Below are positions 11,346 through 23,532 of a stretch of DNA of 64,000 nt, one piece after another. The notes under the pieces were generated by a model that saw only the letters and a program-made list of their open reading frames with translations, ran no database searches and was not told where the DNA came from. The first letter of the stretch is position 1. Each line of letters begins with the position of its first letter. The stretch comes from Colius striatus (Eukaryota; Chordata; Aves; Coliiformes; Coliidae): NCBI RefSeq assembly GCF_028858725.1, contig NC_084769.1:439001-503000 (forward strand). The letters are read 5' to 3'. The position numbers were made by a program, and so were the translations under genes.

Positions 11346-11766
11346 TGGAATGTATTTGTAGACGCTATTTACTGCATTGCATCTAGTGTAGATGCAAATG
11401 ATAATGAATCTGAACAGTGAACTTCTTAGCATAAATTAAATAACTAGAACCACTTGTTCTACCACTGCTCTAAGACCAGGGAGCTGCTGTGTGATCTCGC
11501 TTGTACTGCAAGATTGCAAGCTGACAACAAATGTTTAGTTACATTAATTCTAATGATCATAAACCCCTCATTTCTCTGGTTAATCTCTGATTTAAACTGA
11601 GGATAAATCAGGGCTAAGATGAAAAATCCGTCTGCACAGTCCTTTATGAGTTTTGTGCCCCGGTGAATGGGCCTGGTCAGGGTAGTGCATTTCATTTATG
11701 AAACAGGAGAAGTAAGTCTTAACTGTTAAACTTTCTTTTCAGATCTTTTTGTTGGAAGTTGATAAA

Positions 11767-12164
11767 ATGGTGACATTAATTCACACTTTATCAGATCACA
11801 GTGACGATGTCAGCTGCTGTGCCTTCTCCTCGCAGCGCTTGGCCACTTGTTCCTTGGACAAAACAGTTCGTGTTTATTCTTTAAACGACTTCACCGAGCT
11901 TCCCTACTCACCTTTAAAAGGCCACACGTACGCTGTGCACTGCTGCTGCTTCTCCCCGTCAGGACACGTGCTGGCATCGTGCTCGACCGACGGCACGGCG
12001 GTGGTGTGGGGCAGCGGGGACGGGCGGGCGCTGGCCGTGCTGCCGCAGCCCAGTCGCAGCCCTGTCAGGGTCTGCCGCTTCTCGCCTGACTCCTCGCGCC
12101 TGCTGGCCGGGGCGGCGGATGGGAGCCTGGTGCTCTGGAACCTGCAGTCATTCACACTCCACAG
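11767..12164 (+). CDS. WDSUB1: WDSUB1 first coding exon: WD repeats 1-3
   Basis: The exon begins at 11743 after ctttcttttcag, with 24 nt of 5'UTR before the ATG. It encodes three GH...WD-type blades, including [20 protein letters not shown] and [12 protein letters not shown]. The second half (about 11930-12140) is strikingly GC-rich and CpG-rich compared with its flanks. The donor is cacag|gtgagg. The next intron (12165-12937) is unremarkable. Confidence 0.97.
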
Positions 12165-15100
12165 GTGAGGGACAGAGAGTTTTGGACAGCTTTGTTTAAC
12201 CACGACAAGAAGGTAATTGAAGCGACATGCCACACCGTGTACGGGGCTTAGAGACTGGGCAGCGCTGAGTGGTGTCACGAGGAGACGGGAACGGGCTTTG
12301 GAAGACCGAAAGGTTATCAAGAGAGGGAGAAGTGCTGAGTTCATTCAGGTTTTCTTAAACAGTGCAAATGCAGTAAGCTTTAATGTCTTTATCTTTCGTC
12401 TAAATCCCAATGTTTTTCAAGTTCAGGAAGGTGTTTTCATTGATTTAACATGAAAACAGGATGCACTGCATATTGCCTGCATCTGGTTTCTAAACAGCAG
12501 GTCAGCAGCCTATGATGCGTAACGTGCAGTTAGTGGAGTCTGGCTATGCTGTGTGCCTTCTCTTGCATTATACGTATCAGTTTTAATTTATGTATTTAAT
12601 TGCAAGACTGTTTGGACTCCAGAAAGGTTGTATAAGCTTGATAGTAATCCAGCAATCAGAGAGCTTAGAAACTATTGACATATCCTGAGGCCATACAGTT
12701 TAAGACATAATGGTGACAGAGCAGGGAGCTGGGTGAGTTAAGGATATCAGTCCTGGTTCTTGCAGCTGTGCTTATTTTACCTCTGTTTCCAGAGTTGGTG
12801 TGAGTTTCTCTCCCTTCTGTTGCCAAGTTCCAAAGTGCAAAAGTTAGACCAGTTTGGCTCGTATCAGATTGCATTTTGGAGATCACTTCTTCAGAACATT
12901 ACTCTGAATTCAAATTCTATGTGCCCTTGCTTTTCAGATCTGGGAATGTTAAAGATGGTTCTTTGGTGGCCTGTGCATTTTCTCCTAATGGAAACTTCTT
13001 TGTCACTGGATCATCGTGTGGTGACTTAACCATTTGGGATGATAAAATGAGGTGCCTGTATAATGAAAAAGCACATGATCTTGGTGTTACCTGCTGTGAT
13101 ATTTCTTCACAGCCAATTTATGGTTAGTTACTTGACTTGTTAGGGGAGGAACGTGGCTAAAAAAAACCAAAGTGTTACTTTATGTCTAGGAATTTCTAGG
13201 ATTCCTGGGAATTAATGCTGCAACTTCTCTTAATAACCTTGTAGGTACCCTTTTATGCTTTCCAGATCTACTTTGGAGACAAAGTTTTTTCTGTAAAGAA
13301 GTGCAGTTATCTGTTTTCAGAGTACACATGAACTGCTCTCTCAAAGGTATAAAAAATTATAACTGAGCACCACTTGGAAGGACTACTGTGGTGACTCTGT
13401 CAGGCTGGATTGCCAGCTCAGTGGGATGGAAGAGCACAAATAGTTTGGCAGAGGACTTAGGAATTTTCTTTTTAATTGATAATGGGCTGAAATAACACAT
13501 TTAGAAGGAAACATGGTAATTCAGAGATGTTCATATCCACTGAATAGAGAGGGGAGTGGCAGAGTTTCTGGAGTGCTTGGCTGGACTGTTGTCAGGAAAC
13601 TTCGTTTAGTTCATAAAAATGAAAAGTTGAGCATTTAAAATTGTGGAAATGGCCTGTCAGATACTGTTAAACTTTGTACATGTGCATGTGGTTAACTTTG
13701 AGAACTACTGAACTGTAGAAGAAATAAATATAACCATGGAATTTAGACTTTAAAAGACTAAAAGACTAAATTGGTGCTCTCAGTAGAGAGAGGAATCACA
13801 CATTTACCATCAAGAAAACTTGAAAGATGAGCCCAATTCTCATCTTTATCTGCTTGTCCAGGAAACAGACTGACAGCAATACCTATTGCTTACTTCTACA
13901 TGGTTGTATTTATGAAATTATTCTTATTAACACTTTAAAAAGTAGTGCTGAAATGAAGGGAATGAACCAAATTGCAGTGTCAGGCTGTTGATGCAGTTCA
14001 CTGTTGTGCTGTTGTTTTCAGTACTTCTGATTCTCACTGATATATTTGAATCTCATCAGGTGGTGAACGTGGATTTAGATACTTCCAGATGGCTTCTTGT
14101 GGTCAAGATAATCAGATCAAACTCTGGCTTATTTGGTTTGAAAATTTCTTAGGTGTGTATAGTGATGCTTTTCATATTCCAGTGTCTGAAGTCTTTAGTG
14201 GTAATTTGCATCTTGTTTCAAATGGATGGTGCTGTCCTGGATTCACAGCCAAACCAACCACGAGCTGAAAGCTCCAGCTGCTGAGCAGGAGAGCGGCTGG
14301 GGCATGCAGCACCTTGTGACACTCTGGCATTTCATTTAGTGCTCCATTTGTCAATAATTGTAAAAGACAAAATTTGTAAAAAATTTTTCCCCAGTTCCCT
14401 CCAACTTAATGTTATGATAAACATTTGTGTTTAATTAGCATTGCTGCCTCATGGTAACCAGTAACTTTTCCACTGTGGCCTTTGAGCAGGTCAATAGGTT
14501 GAAGCCTCTTTATCTGCCAGGCCAGAGAGAGGTTTCCTTTCGTCCTTCAGTACATCTTGGCCCTTGAGCAAGAGCTGGGGTAATGAAAAGAGTGTTGACT
14601 CCTGCTAAAACTGCAATGTGGATGTGTGAATGCTACACAGAGAGTAGGCAGATGGCCAAAACCATCTTCAGAGGGTATTTTTCTGTAATCTCTTTGGTAC
14701 AGAAGCCCGTAAGAATGAATATTGTGTGTGCATATACACATTTAATTATCTAAAACACACTTCTTCATGTTAGGACTGCAAAGTGAGGAGGTCAGAGATG
14801 TTAAAATGGTCTCTGTGATCTTTTGTCCCTTTTTTTGCAGACAGTATGTCACAGAGTCAGCCCCTTGGTGCAGCTTTATGCTTCTAAAAGCAGCTTATCT
14901 TACACCTTGTCAAGTATGTCCATATGTAATAATTATACTTTTTGCATTTTTAGGTGTTGAATTGAGATGTAAGTGCACATTGAGTGGACATTCTGCTCCA
15001 GTTCTGGCGTGTGCATTTTCTTATGATGGGCAGATGTTAGTGTCAGGGTAAGCAGTCTCTGTTACTCGTTCAGGTGTCACACAGATGGGTGTCCAGGGTC

Positions 15101-18100
15101 ACACAGGAGACAGGAGCTTGCTGTGACATTTCACTTACTCTTTTTAAGGAAGTTGTTTTCAGTATGTGAAGGTCATTATGAATATTTGTGACCTCGAGTT
15201 ATTCTGTTTACCATCAGATGTATGGATTATTGGTTTTGCTAATATGATCATAAGTGAAATATCTATCCAACAAGCCTTTCAGGAAACATTGCTGTTATGG
15301 TAAATAAGAATGCAAATAGTACTTAATGAAATATTTCATGTACTGATTGCATTGCACCACTGTATTCTCTGTGTTGCACTGCACTGCTTCCTCTAGCTTG
15401 CTCTGCAAATGAAAAGAGTTCAAAGATAAATCTAGGTGCTGAGAGCAGATTGTAGACAGCCATATTCTGTGCATCTGCTTTGCAGATACTGCGTGCAAAG
15501 TGGGTATGGTTCAGGCAGTGGGGAGCAATGGGAGTGGAGGCCAGGTTTCATAAGCACTGTGCAAATCCCCTACATCAGAAATCGTGATGGAGAGGCAGAG
15601 TCTTCATATTAAACTACTGTTTTTTACATCATGCTTGGGGGTGCAGGTAATCAGTGGTGGTGTTTTGAAGTGGGTGTAAGTGGAGAGACTTTAGATATCT
15701 AGGCTTCCCATAAAGTGATGCTGAGAAATCTGCTTGCTCTTGTTTGTGGAAAAGGCATTTCTTCCTTCCTATTCTTAATTTAAAATAGTTTTCCCTCTCT
15801 GCATCATTTTAACATTGATGTGTTGTTTTTTTAAAGGTCTGTAGACAAGTGTGTCATAATACATGAAACTGTAAGTACAGCATAGTGCAAGGTCATTCAT
15901 TGGACTGTTGTCTTTAAACATCAGCACTGCTCCTGCAGTGTCTTATCTGTGTAAAGAAACACTGGAGAAAAACTACATAAACCCTAAATATTTACTGTGC
16001 ATCTGTGGGGGAACTGATCAGTCTTTCCCACTTTTTCTTTACGTTTATTTGAAGGGTTTGTTATTTGATACAGTAGAGTATTATTCAGTGAATGCCATAC
16101 TTTCATGTTATTTTCATATTGAAGTAGAATGAATTTTTGTTACCCCAATTCTACCTTAGCCTGCAAAGCAAGAAGTGGTGTAACTTTTAACATAAAATCA
16201 GGACTGATGCTCATAGAAATTTTTTAGTTTATTAAATATAAAGTGCACATCAAATAGAGGCATAATAAAGAATTCAAGAAAATGTTTATGTTAAAGACAG
16301 TGTCTTTTCTCTAAAACATGTTGTTTAGGCATTTTCTGTAACACTGCTACTTCATCCTTGGTGATTCACCTGTAAGTGGAGTTTACCTTTAGTACTCCAC
16401 GGTATTAATAATTTTGCTGACATTGAAAGATGAACAAACGTGAAGCTTCTTCAGCTTGCTCAGCTTGTACAATTGTACTGATCCAATCTTTCAATTAGGG
16501 TTAAAGTTTATCAGCACAATCACTGATTTGATACCTTCCCATTTTTTGGCCAGATTGTTTTAGCAATTTGAAGCTTAGACAGATGTTTAAGAAGTTCCCT
16601 TAGATTTTTGGAACCCCAGGAGATTGAAGGATGCAGGAAACCACAGCATAGGTAGTTCTTGATGCTATTTCTGAGCTTTTGTAGCCTTAGGTTGTTACCA
16701 AGTGGGACAATTAAGTTTTATGGCTGTTGAGAAGTGGGACAGTAGACTTTCGTGATTCCAAACTAAAATAGGGCACTTTTCTCATGATGGACAGCTCCAA
16801 GAACCAGAGTGCTTAGTGATGCAGAATAACTTTGCTCTCTGTCTTTCCAGTCTGTCTGCACTTGTCAAAAAAATAGTGTCCATCATAAGAAGGAAAATAT
16901 TTAGAATTTTAAGGTAAAGGGTGAAGAAATCCAGAGGTTTGGTTTTTAGTGGCATCTAGTGGCCAAATAGGAGAGCCACAGGTGTGACTAATTACTGGCC
17001 CAGCCGAAGGATTGTCCTGTGCCATCCGTTTGAATTTCAGTTACCTCTTCACTTCTGGTCATTTCTAGTTGTAGATTTGTAGAAGACGTGTTTCTGTCCA
17101 TGGGAGCAACCAGCCAATATGCATGTGACTAATTCAGTTGGTATTTCTGGCTTTGTGATGCTGAAAGTTCCATGCTGGCTGGTTGTTGGACAGCAGTGTC
17201 CCAGCAAACTGAACAGGGAGCTCCAAGCAGGAAATGCAAGCTGCGTTTCTGACCGGGCTGCTGCTCGGCTTTGGTGAGGTTATGGAACTTCTCTGAGAGT
17301 AATTTCTGTCACCTTCCAAGTATCAACGTTGTCATTTATTTTGAAAGAAAATCCACAAATGACCAAGCATTCTTTCTGTTCTTTAAGATTTAAAATCACA
17401 ACTGTTCCTTTACAGAGTACTGGTAGTAACCTTCATACTTTGTCCCAGCATACCAGGTAAGAATTCAGTATCGTTATTCAGTTTTAGTGTTAATCTATAA
17501 AAGAAATTCTTTTCTTGCCAATTTTCATGTTTATTTTATTTGTAGGTATGTTACAACTTGTGCTTTTGCACCACATAGTGCCTTACTTGCCACAGGCGCA
17601 ATGGATAAAACTGTGAACATATGGCAGTTTGATCTGGAGCAGCCCTGTGCAGGTTAGTGTGTGAAGTATTTGGCATCTGTTCTTTAAACCACCACAGTAT
17701 CGTTGAACACATGCTGAAGATGCAAAACCCTTCTATTTTTCTTACACAGAATGGTAGGGCTTGGAAGGGCCCTGCAGAGCTGCTCCAGCCCCAGCCCCTG
17801 CTCAAGCAGGTTCCCCTCCCTCAGGGGGCACAGGAACGTGTCCAGGTGGGGTTGGAAACCTCCCGAGAAGGAGCCTCCACACCCTCCCTGGGCAGCCTGG
17901 GCCAGGGCTCCCTCAGCTCAGCACCAAAGGAGTCTCTCCTCCTCTGCCAGGGGCACTTCTAGTCTCTGCCCATTACCCCTTGTCCTGTTGCTGGACACTG
18001 CAGAAAATAGACTGACCCCGTGCCCTGTGGGGATTTGTAAGTGTTGATGAGGTCTTCCCTCAGCCTCTTCTTCAGGCTGAACAGCCCCACATCCCACCTC

Positions 18101-21100
18101 ATAAGGATGCTCCAGTCCCCTGATCATCTTGGTGGCCCTGCGCTGGCCTCTCTCCCTGTCTCTCTTGAGCTGGGGAGCCCAAAACTGGGCACAGGACTCC
18201 AGAGGCCTCACCAGGGCAGAGCAGAGAGGGAGGAGAACCTTCACACTCTCCTTCATGCCCCCCAGGCTGCCAATGACCTTCTTGCCCATGAGGCCACACT
18301 GCTGCTGTTGTTTATTTGCTGCCCACCAGCACTCCCAGGTCCCTTCCTTGGAGCTGCTCCCCAGCAGGTCAATCCCAGCCTGTGCTAGTGCAGGGGGTTG
18401 TTCTTCCCCAGGTGCAGGACTCTGCACTTGCTCTTATTGAACCTCCTAAGTTTTCTCTCTGCTCAACTCTCCAGCCTCTCTAGATCTGGCTGAATGGCAA
18501 CACAGGCTCTGCTGCATCGGCCACTCCTCCCACTTCTGTGAGTTGGCCACATCAGGATTGTGTGCATGTTATTTATCTTTTGGGAATGTCTCTTTTGGTA
18601 TTTTAAAGAAAAGACATGCTAGAAGCATTTTAATTGTATTGGTCTACTCTATCATCTGTTCAGATATTCACCATTTCTTACTGTCTGGACAGCATTTAAG
18701 AGATGAATGTGATGAAAGACTTTCTGGACAAGCATCACTGGCAACGAGTTAAACAGAAAATATCCTAATTGCAAGCACAGTAGTCCACAAGAAATAGAGC
18801 TTGGGAGCTGTTTTAGGTGAAAAAACAGGATAAGCGACGTTACAAAATAGATCAGCACCAAAAGGATGTGGAACAAAGGTACATAGATCTTTGTTCTCAG
18901 CACAAGACTAAGACTGGACTTTGGCCTGCTTTTCTAAGGAGGTGTGAGACTTGTTTCCAGTGTCTGCTGATGCTTTTCTGTCTTTTAGTTCAGTTCAAAT
19001 TTGTCAGAAGTATAGGCATGTGAGAGATTAAATTCCTCTAAACTTTGACAGCTGTTAGGTAAAAGACAAACCCAAGTTCTTGCCTTGCACTGAAGTAATG
19101 TCTAATAAGCATTTCTTTTGATAGATGCTGAGGAATGTTTAGTAGTGAGAACACTTGAGGAGCATCATTACTGTGACTGTTCTTAGAACTGTGGCTTTTT
19201 TCATTGTTTTTGGGGGTGGTGTGTCTGTGTTTAGTTTTTAAAGTGCCTTTTATCTTTCCTTTGCAAAGGAAATGCAGTTGAAAATGAATCCAAGGTGACT
19301 GTTGAGGACTGGTCAGAGGATGATGTTTCAGCCTGGCTTTGTGCACAAGACCTGGCAGACTTTGTTGAGCTTTTCAAGATGAATAACATTGATGGAAAGG
19401 AGCTACTGAATCTTACTAAAGACAGTCTGACTAATGAATTAAAAATTGGTAAGAATATACAAACCCAACTAGTTTTTAGCCTTCAGAGTGCATGTGAAAT
19501 GTAGGAATGGAAGTGAGTTAGGTTTTCTGTAAGTGGATGTGGTTTTCCCTGAAATGCATTCTTATTTCACTGCTCAGGGCTGATAAAAGCCTCTGATGTC
19601 ACATCACCCACAGTACTCTTTGTTGCTGTGTTTGCCTATACCTAGATAGATAAAATGCACCTCCACCAACAATGCAGTGTTCAGTGGCCTTACCTGCTTT
19701 TGTTTCTATTTTCCACTTTAGATTTTGTCTCATTAAGCTGTGGAAAAGGGACTTCAGCTTTTGTGTAACTGATCAGGTGTCCTAGTTAATACATTGTCAC
19801 TTCCTGGCAAGATATCACACAGAAGGGCCGTGTTAGCAGTGATTCCACAGTTGTCATTCTGAAGGAAGAAATTTAAATTAAGAAATTTAAGCTTCAGTGA
19901 GCTACACTGAAGCTTCCTGAATGAGTTCTCTCCCTGTTCATTTTGATGGCTAGATTTAGGTGTAGATTAGGTGCTGGTATGTTTGCCAAAGGAATTCCAG
20001 AAAACAGCAGAGATGCTGGGAATATATAGCATAGTGTATACTATACAGTATAGACAAAACAGCAAATGGCAGGTGCTTTGCTGATTGTGGTGCTAACAAC
20101 AGCAAAGCAAATGTGCTGGTATCATCACTGCCAGTGAAATGAATCACTGTGAACTGGCAGCAAGAGACAGAGGTCCCTGTGTATCATGAAGGCTTCAGTG
20201 GGCCTTACCCAGGCTTTTTTTAAGGTTCATCCTAATCTTGCCACCTCTAGGCAGAACTTTTAAAACCCATAGGTTCAGGTGTTCTTCAGTCATGCCTTTG
20301 TGAGATACAGGCCAGCAGCACTGTACAGCACGCGTACTGCGCTGTAGGACAGAGGTGTAAACGACCTTGGATGACAAAAGCTACCCTGAAGGTTCGGGGA
20401 CAGCCAGTGAATTACACTTCTACTGAAACTGTGAGTCTGTATGTTTTGCATGACTGGAAGGAGACAGCAGTCGGTCCCTGTGATGTCAGTGGTATTCAGA
20501 TTTTACTCTGTAGCTGTTTTAAGCTCTGTGAGAGTCAGTCACTGGGCCAGCAGTGTGTTTTCTAACACATCAGGCACTTAGAGAAAGGACTGTGTGGCTT
20601 GAAATTAGTTCTTTACACTGAGCCAGCTCCTTCTGTTTTGGATCTTGCCATTCTGTGGCAAGTATTACACTTAAATCAATGTTTCTATCAATTCAAATGT
20701 TTTAAGCTACCAAAGCTGTGTCAATATTTAAAATGCATTTTTTTCCAAGCCTGATATTGAAGAGATTTGGTGATGAGTTTTTTCAGGGTTCCCCTGGCAT
20801 GGTGACCGACCTCTCTGCCTTACAGCCCTGGCTGTCCATTTCATGTGTCAATGACTTTCCAGAGTCTCTGGGCCAGCGCAATAAACTCCTCCAGAAGATT
20901 GAAGAGCTGAGGAAGAAAATGATCCCTGTCCCCGTCCCTGATGAGTTCTTGTGCCCTATAACAAGGGAGCTGATGAAGGATCCCATCATTGCAGCAGGTA
21001 TGTCTTTAAATGACACTGACTAAAAGTGATTACTTAAAGGTGTGGGAAAGCAGGAGTGGGCATGTCTTCTTATCAGTTGTAGAAAGATAAACTAAAAAGC

Positions 21101-23147
21101 TGCTGCCATAAAACAGATCTGCACTCAGTTTTTAATCTGCCACGTTAGATTTCTGATACAGAGCAGAACACTGTGTCAGGCTGTTTGCTTAGTGACAGCT
21201 CTGCTGAGGAGGCTGCAAATAATTTCTTTGAATGCTATTTCCATTGTGTCCTTTTGCAGATGTAATTGCAAGCCTCATTACATAAGCTGTCGTGGTGAGT
21301 GCAAAATGGAGCTGTGCATACAGGGATGGGTTGGGAGGACCCAACCCCTGGTTCATTGTGACACCATATATATGGCACTTACTTAAAAGCTTGTACAGAT
21401 TGAGATTCATTGAGATTCAACAAGACCTTGGAGCTGAAGTGTGCAGGGAGCAGAACGCTACACAGTTGCATCATCTTATGAAGTAGTGCTGATAGTTCTG
21501 GTCTTGTTCTGTGAGCAACTGACTTCATTCAGCTTTGAGGTATTGGGCCAGGCTTTGGAGAATGAAAATGTTCGAAATATGAAAGCATGTGCCAAGTACT
21601 GGAGTGGAAAGCACTGCACGTAACAGGGCTTGAGCTTCTGAACAGTATCAGTAGGAGGAGTAGCCTTGTGTAGCCTTTTGAAACGAGATTACGTGGGTTC
21701 AGAGCAGGATAGTATCGAAAAGCTGAGAATTATTGATAGTTACTATCACGTGTGTATGAGAAAATCAAACAGGCATTTAGAGAGAAACTGCTGACCTTTT
21801 AAAATCGAGGGTTCCCTGTCTGTGTGGTGCATGGTGGTAGCTGCGGTGTGATGCTGGTGCCTGTGTGCCCGTCAGGCTGGGCAGAGCTTTACTGCCACGG
21901 AAGCTGATGAATTCTTGGTAGCTTGAAATGTTAGTGATTGCAACAGGAGGAGGGCTCATTTGTGGCATGACAGGTTAAGGAGAGTTTTGTGTTTGGAAAC
22001 TTGTCTGCTCATGAGCTGCCTGTGTCAGTGCCCGGGACGAGAGACCCAAAGGAAGGTCCTGTGGTGAGGAACCTGCTGACTGCAAGATGTGTGCACTTGT
22101 GCAGAGCCAAATGTGGGGAATTCAGGCGTTTCTGAGATTAGGAATTGAGCTGGATGTCTTGTTCAGTTCAGTGAGCTAAGGGAGAGTGAAGTAAAACTTC
22201 AGCATGGTCTCTGTGCCATGTGGAATTTAAGGAAAAAAGGAGACAGAATGCCAAACTGCCTGTGTTACTCATGACTTTTCCTATGTTAGCAAGCAGCTCA
22301 TACTCAGTAAAGGAGATGGAAATAGTGTGTAGTTCTGCACTGCTCAGAGAGGACACAGGTTTGTGTTTATTTCCTGGGTGCAGGTGCTTGTTGCAGGTTA
22401 GTGCTGCACTCTGTTACTGTTCTTTAAGTATCTGTGTGTGTTGGTGTTGCCCTTGAAGCCCTGAAATGAGAGGGATGTGGAGGGCCAGCCCAGGGGCAGC
22501 TGAGACCAATTCCTTCTCCCTGGGCAAGGCCCAGTCCACAGTCATTTGGTTCACCATTAGGTGTTAAAGAGCTTTTGTAGGATGTCTCATTCAACCTAAA
22601 AATAAAAGTCTTAGGATAGATTTTTGGTGCTTTGCATTCAGAGAGTGAAACATGACAAGAGCCTGAACTGGTTACGTTCATGGGCAGCTCTCATGGTCCT
22701 TTTTTTTTTAAATGCCATTAATACCAAATTTTAATGCTGCTGTATAAAGTTTTATTGTAACACATTTAAGTATGTAATTTGAAACAAGGGTGTGGGAGTT
22801 GACCTTAAAGCTTTTGTTAAAGGCTGTGGAATTCTTCTAGGTTTCCCTTTTCCTGTTGAGAAATACCGAGTCACTCACTTCCCTTTTCAGTTTAAATAGC
22901 TAAAATCTGCGCATTGTAACAGGCTCCAGGCAGTTGTAACACAAGATCTGCTGATCCTTTCATTGTAGATGGTTATTCCTATGAGAGAGAAGCGATGGAA
23001 AACTGGCTCAGCAGTAACAGACGGTCTAGTCCCATGACAAACCTTCCTCTGCCCTCGCTGCTGCTCACCCCCAACAGGACACTGAAGATGGCCATCAATG
23101 GGTGGCAGGAGAGGCAGCAGCACCACCCTGAAACCACCTCCTTCTGA
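11767..23147 (+). CDS. WDSUB1: WDSUB1, complete coding sequence in ten exons (481 aa)
   Basis: WD repeat, SAM and U-box domain-containing protein 1. The domain set (substrate-binding WD40 propeller, SAM protein-interaction domain, E2-binding U-box) marks it as a putative E3 ubiquitin ligase; its substrates are not well defined. Exons: 11767-12164, 12938-13122, 14060-14152, 14954-15047, 15837-15870, 17416-17456, 17546-17652, 19269-19448, 20863-20997 and 22969-23147, total 1,446 nt. Phases close at every junction. WD40 repeats occupy about residues 1-315, SAM about 330-395 and U-box about 403-476. Human WDSUB1 is 476 residues. The start is the ATG at 11767 (A at -3, G at +4), which gives MVTLIHTL, matching the human MVKLIHTL. 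No upstream ATG lies in that exon. Confidence 0.97.
12938..13122 (+). CDS. WDSUB1: WDSUB1 exon: WD repeat
   Basis: Encodes [20 protein letters not shown] and then [17 protein letters not shown] and SEKAHDLG-like sequence (here [13 protein letters not shown]). It ends in a Gly codon split before gttagt. Intron 13123-14059 has no supported feature. Confidence 0.96.
14060..14152 (+). CDS. WDSUB1: WDSUB1 exon: WD repeat strand block
   Basis: A 93-nt exon after ctcatcag encoding [20 protein letters not shown], matching human RLASCGQDCQVKIW. The donor is tta g|gtgtgt. Intron 14153-14953 has no supported feature. Confidence 0.95.
   Translation: MVNVDLDTSRWLLVVKIIRSNSGLFGLKIS
14954..15047 (+). CDS. 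WDSUB1: WDSUB1 exon: WD repeat
   Basis: A 94-nt exon encoding [20 protein letters not shown] and then [11 protein letters not shown], a clear GH-containing blade. The donor is gg|gtaagc. Intron 15048-15836 has no supported feature. Confidence 0.96.
15837..15870 (+). CDS. WDSUB1: WDSUB1 34-nt mini-exon
   Basis: A very short exon after tttttttaaag encoding [11 protein letters not shown], with donor act|gtaagt. It corresponds to human SVDKSVIVYDT. Skipping it alone would shift the frame. Confidence 0.93.
15871..17415 (+). other. WDSUB1: WDSUB1 intron between the two mini-exons
   Basis: About 1.5 kb of AT-rich intron. I see no repeat, RNA gene or conserved open frame. Confidence 0.6.
17416..17456 (+). 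CDS. WDSUB1: WDSUB1 41-nt mini-exon
   Basis: Follows gttcctttacag and encodes [13 protein letters not shown] plus a split Arg codon before gtaaga. It corresponds to human ILHTLTQHTR. The following intron is only 89 bp (17457-17545). Confidence 0.94.
17546..17652 (+). CDS. WDSUB1: WDSUB1 exon: last WD repeat
   Basis: Encodes [20 protein letters not shown] and then [14 protein letters not shown], the closing blade of the propeller. The donor is gca g|gttagt. A CR1 copy starts about 95 bp into the next intron. Confidence 0.96.
17745..18545 (-). mobile_element. CR1 LINE fragment, about 0.8 kb, minus orientation
   Basis: The longest CR1 copy in the window, lying in the WDSUB1 intron 17653-19268. 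It reads as the complement of the CR1 3' half: cacagaatggtagggcttgg, gaaggagcctccacaccctc, cattaccccttgtcctgttg, caggctgaacagccccacat, ctggggagcccaaaactggg and gtgcaggactctgcacttgc. It is diverged, and the open frames on both strands are shadows of this element. Confidence 0.9.
19269..19448 (+). CDS. WDSUB1: WDSUB1 exon: SAM domain
   Basis: Encodes [20 protein letters not shown], then [19 protein letters not shown], a typical SAM fold (W at helix 1, IDGKELL before helix 4). The donor is att g|gtaaga. Confidence 0.97.
19449..20862 (+). other. WDSUB1: WDSUB1 intron with hairpin
   Basis: A 1.4 kb intron. The only structure I see is the perfect hairpin at 19889-19915 (listed separately). Confidence 0.6.
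19889..19915. repeat. Perfect inverted repeat, 11-bp arms and 5-nt loop
   Basis: aagcttcagtg (19889-19899) is followed by the loop agcta and its exact complement cactgaagctt (19905-19915). Flanking ctgaaggaag (19857-19866) can also pair imperfectly with cttcctgaatga on the right, giving a nested longer stem. Confidence 0.75.
20863..20997 (+). CDS. WDSUB1: WDSUB1 exon: end of SAM, linker helix, start of U-box
   Basis: Encodes [20 protein letters not shown], a charged helix, then [20 protein letters not shown], the start of the U-box (human [20 protein letters not shown]). The donor is g|gtatgt. Confidence 0.97.
20998..22968 (+). other. WDSUB1: WDSUB1 last intron
   Basis: About 2 kb. I see no recognisable repeat, RNA gene or coding block. 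Confidence 0.55.
22969..23147 (+). CDS. WDSUB1: WDSUB1 last exon: U-box C-terminal half and stop
   Basis: Encodes [20 protein letters not shown], then [10 protein letters not shown] and [14 protein letters not shown], the E2-contact half of the U-box. A short His/Pro tail ends TSF, with TGA at 23145-23147. Confidence 0.97.
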
Positions 23148-23532
23148 AGGTGTCCCTTAAAATGAATAGAAATGAACCTGTAAGTAGCTGAATGAATCCT
23201 TGCAAACAACAGGAAAGAAAAGACTGTGTCTGTTCTGAGCTGTGGCTGCCAGGGAAATGGCTGCTGGAAAGAAAATGTTTACTGGTGGAAGCACCCGGAA
23301 AACTGTGAGAATGGTGCTGTTGATTGTGTTTTTTGGTGCTTCTGTTGGAGAAATAACAGTTCTCTCACCATTTTTACCACATTTATGAGTGGCAAGTCTT
23401 GATTTTGCCAAGTCAGTTTTCCAGTCTCTTCCTCTGTTCCCTGTGACTGGACACTCAGCTGGAGAAGCTGGGAGAGCATCTCTCCTGCACCCACCAGTGA
23501 CTGCGCCTCGTCCTACAGGTATATTAATAATC

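Larger units (their letters stand above)
9761..11742 (+). other. WDSUB1: Probable WDSUB1 intron 1
   Basis: About 2 kb between the CpG island and the coding exon. It is filled mainly by three CR1 fragments (annotated separately) and an AT-rich TATATA/TGTG stretch around 10610-10740. Confidence 0.6.

Noticed and set aside
11749..11766. Possible earlier WDSUB1 start at TTG 11749
   Set aside because: It is not ATG. The ATG at 11767 has good context and aligns with the human N-terminus.
14767..15051. 94-codon frame reading into a WDSUB1 exon from the intron
   Set aside because: Only the last 94 nt are real exon. The upstream part is intron before the gcatttttag acceptor.
17918..18427. 169-codon minus-strand frame and several overlapping frames
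   Set aside because: All fall inside the CR1 copy at about 17745-18545 and reflect that dead repeat, not a gene.
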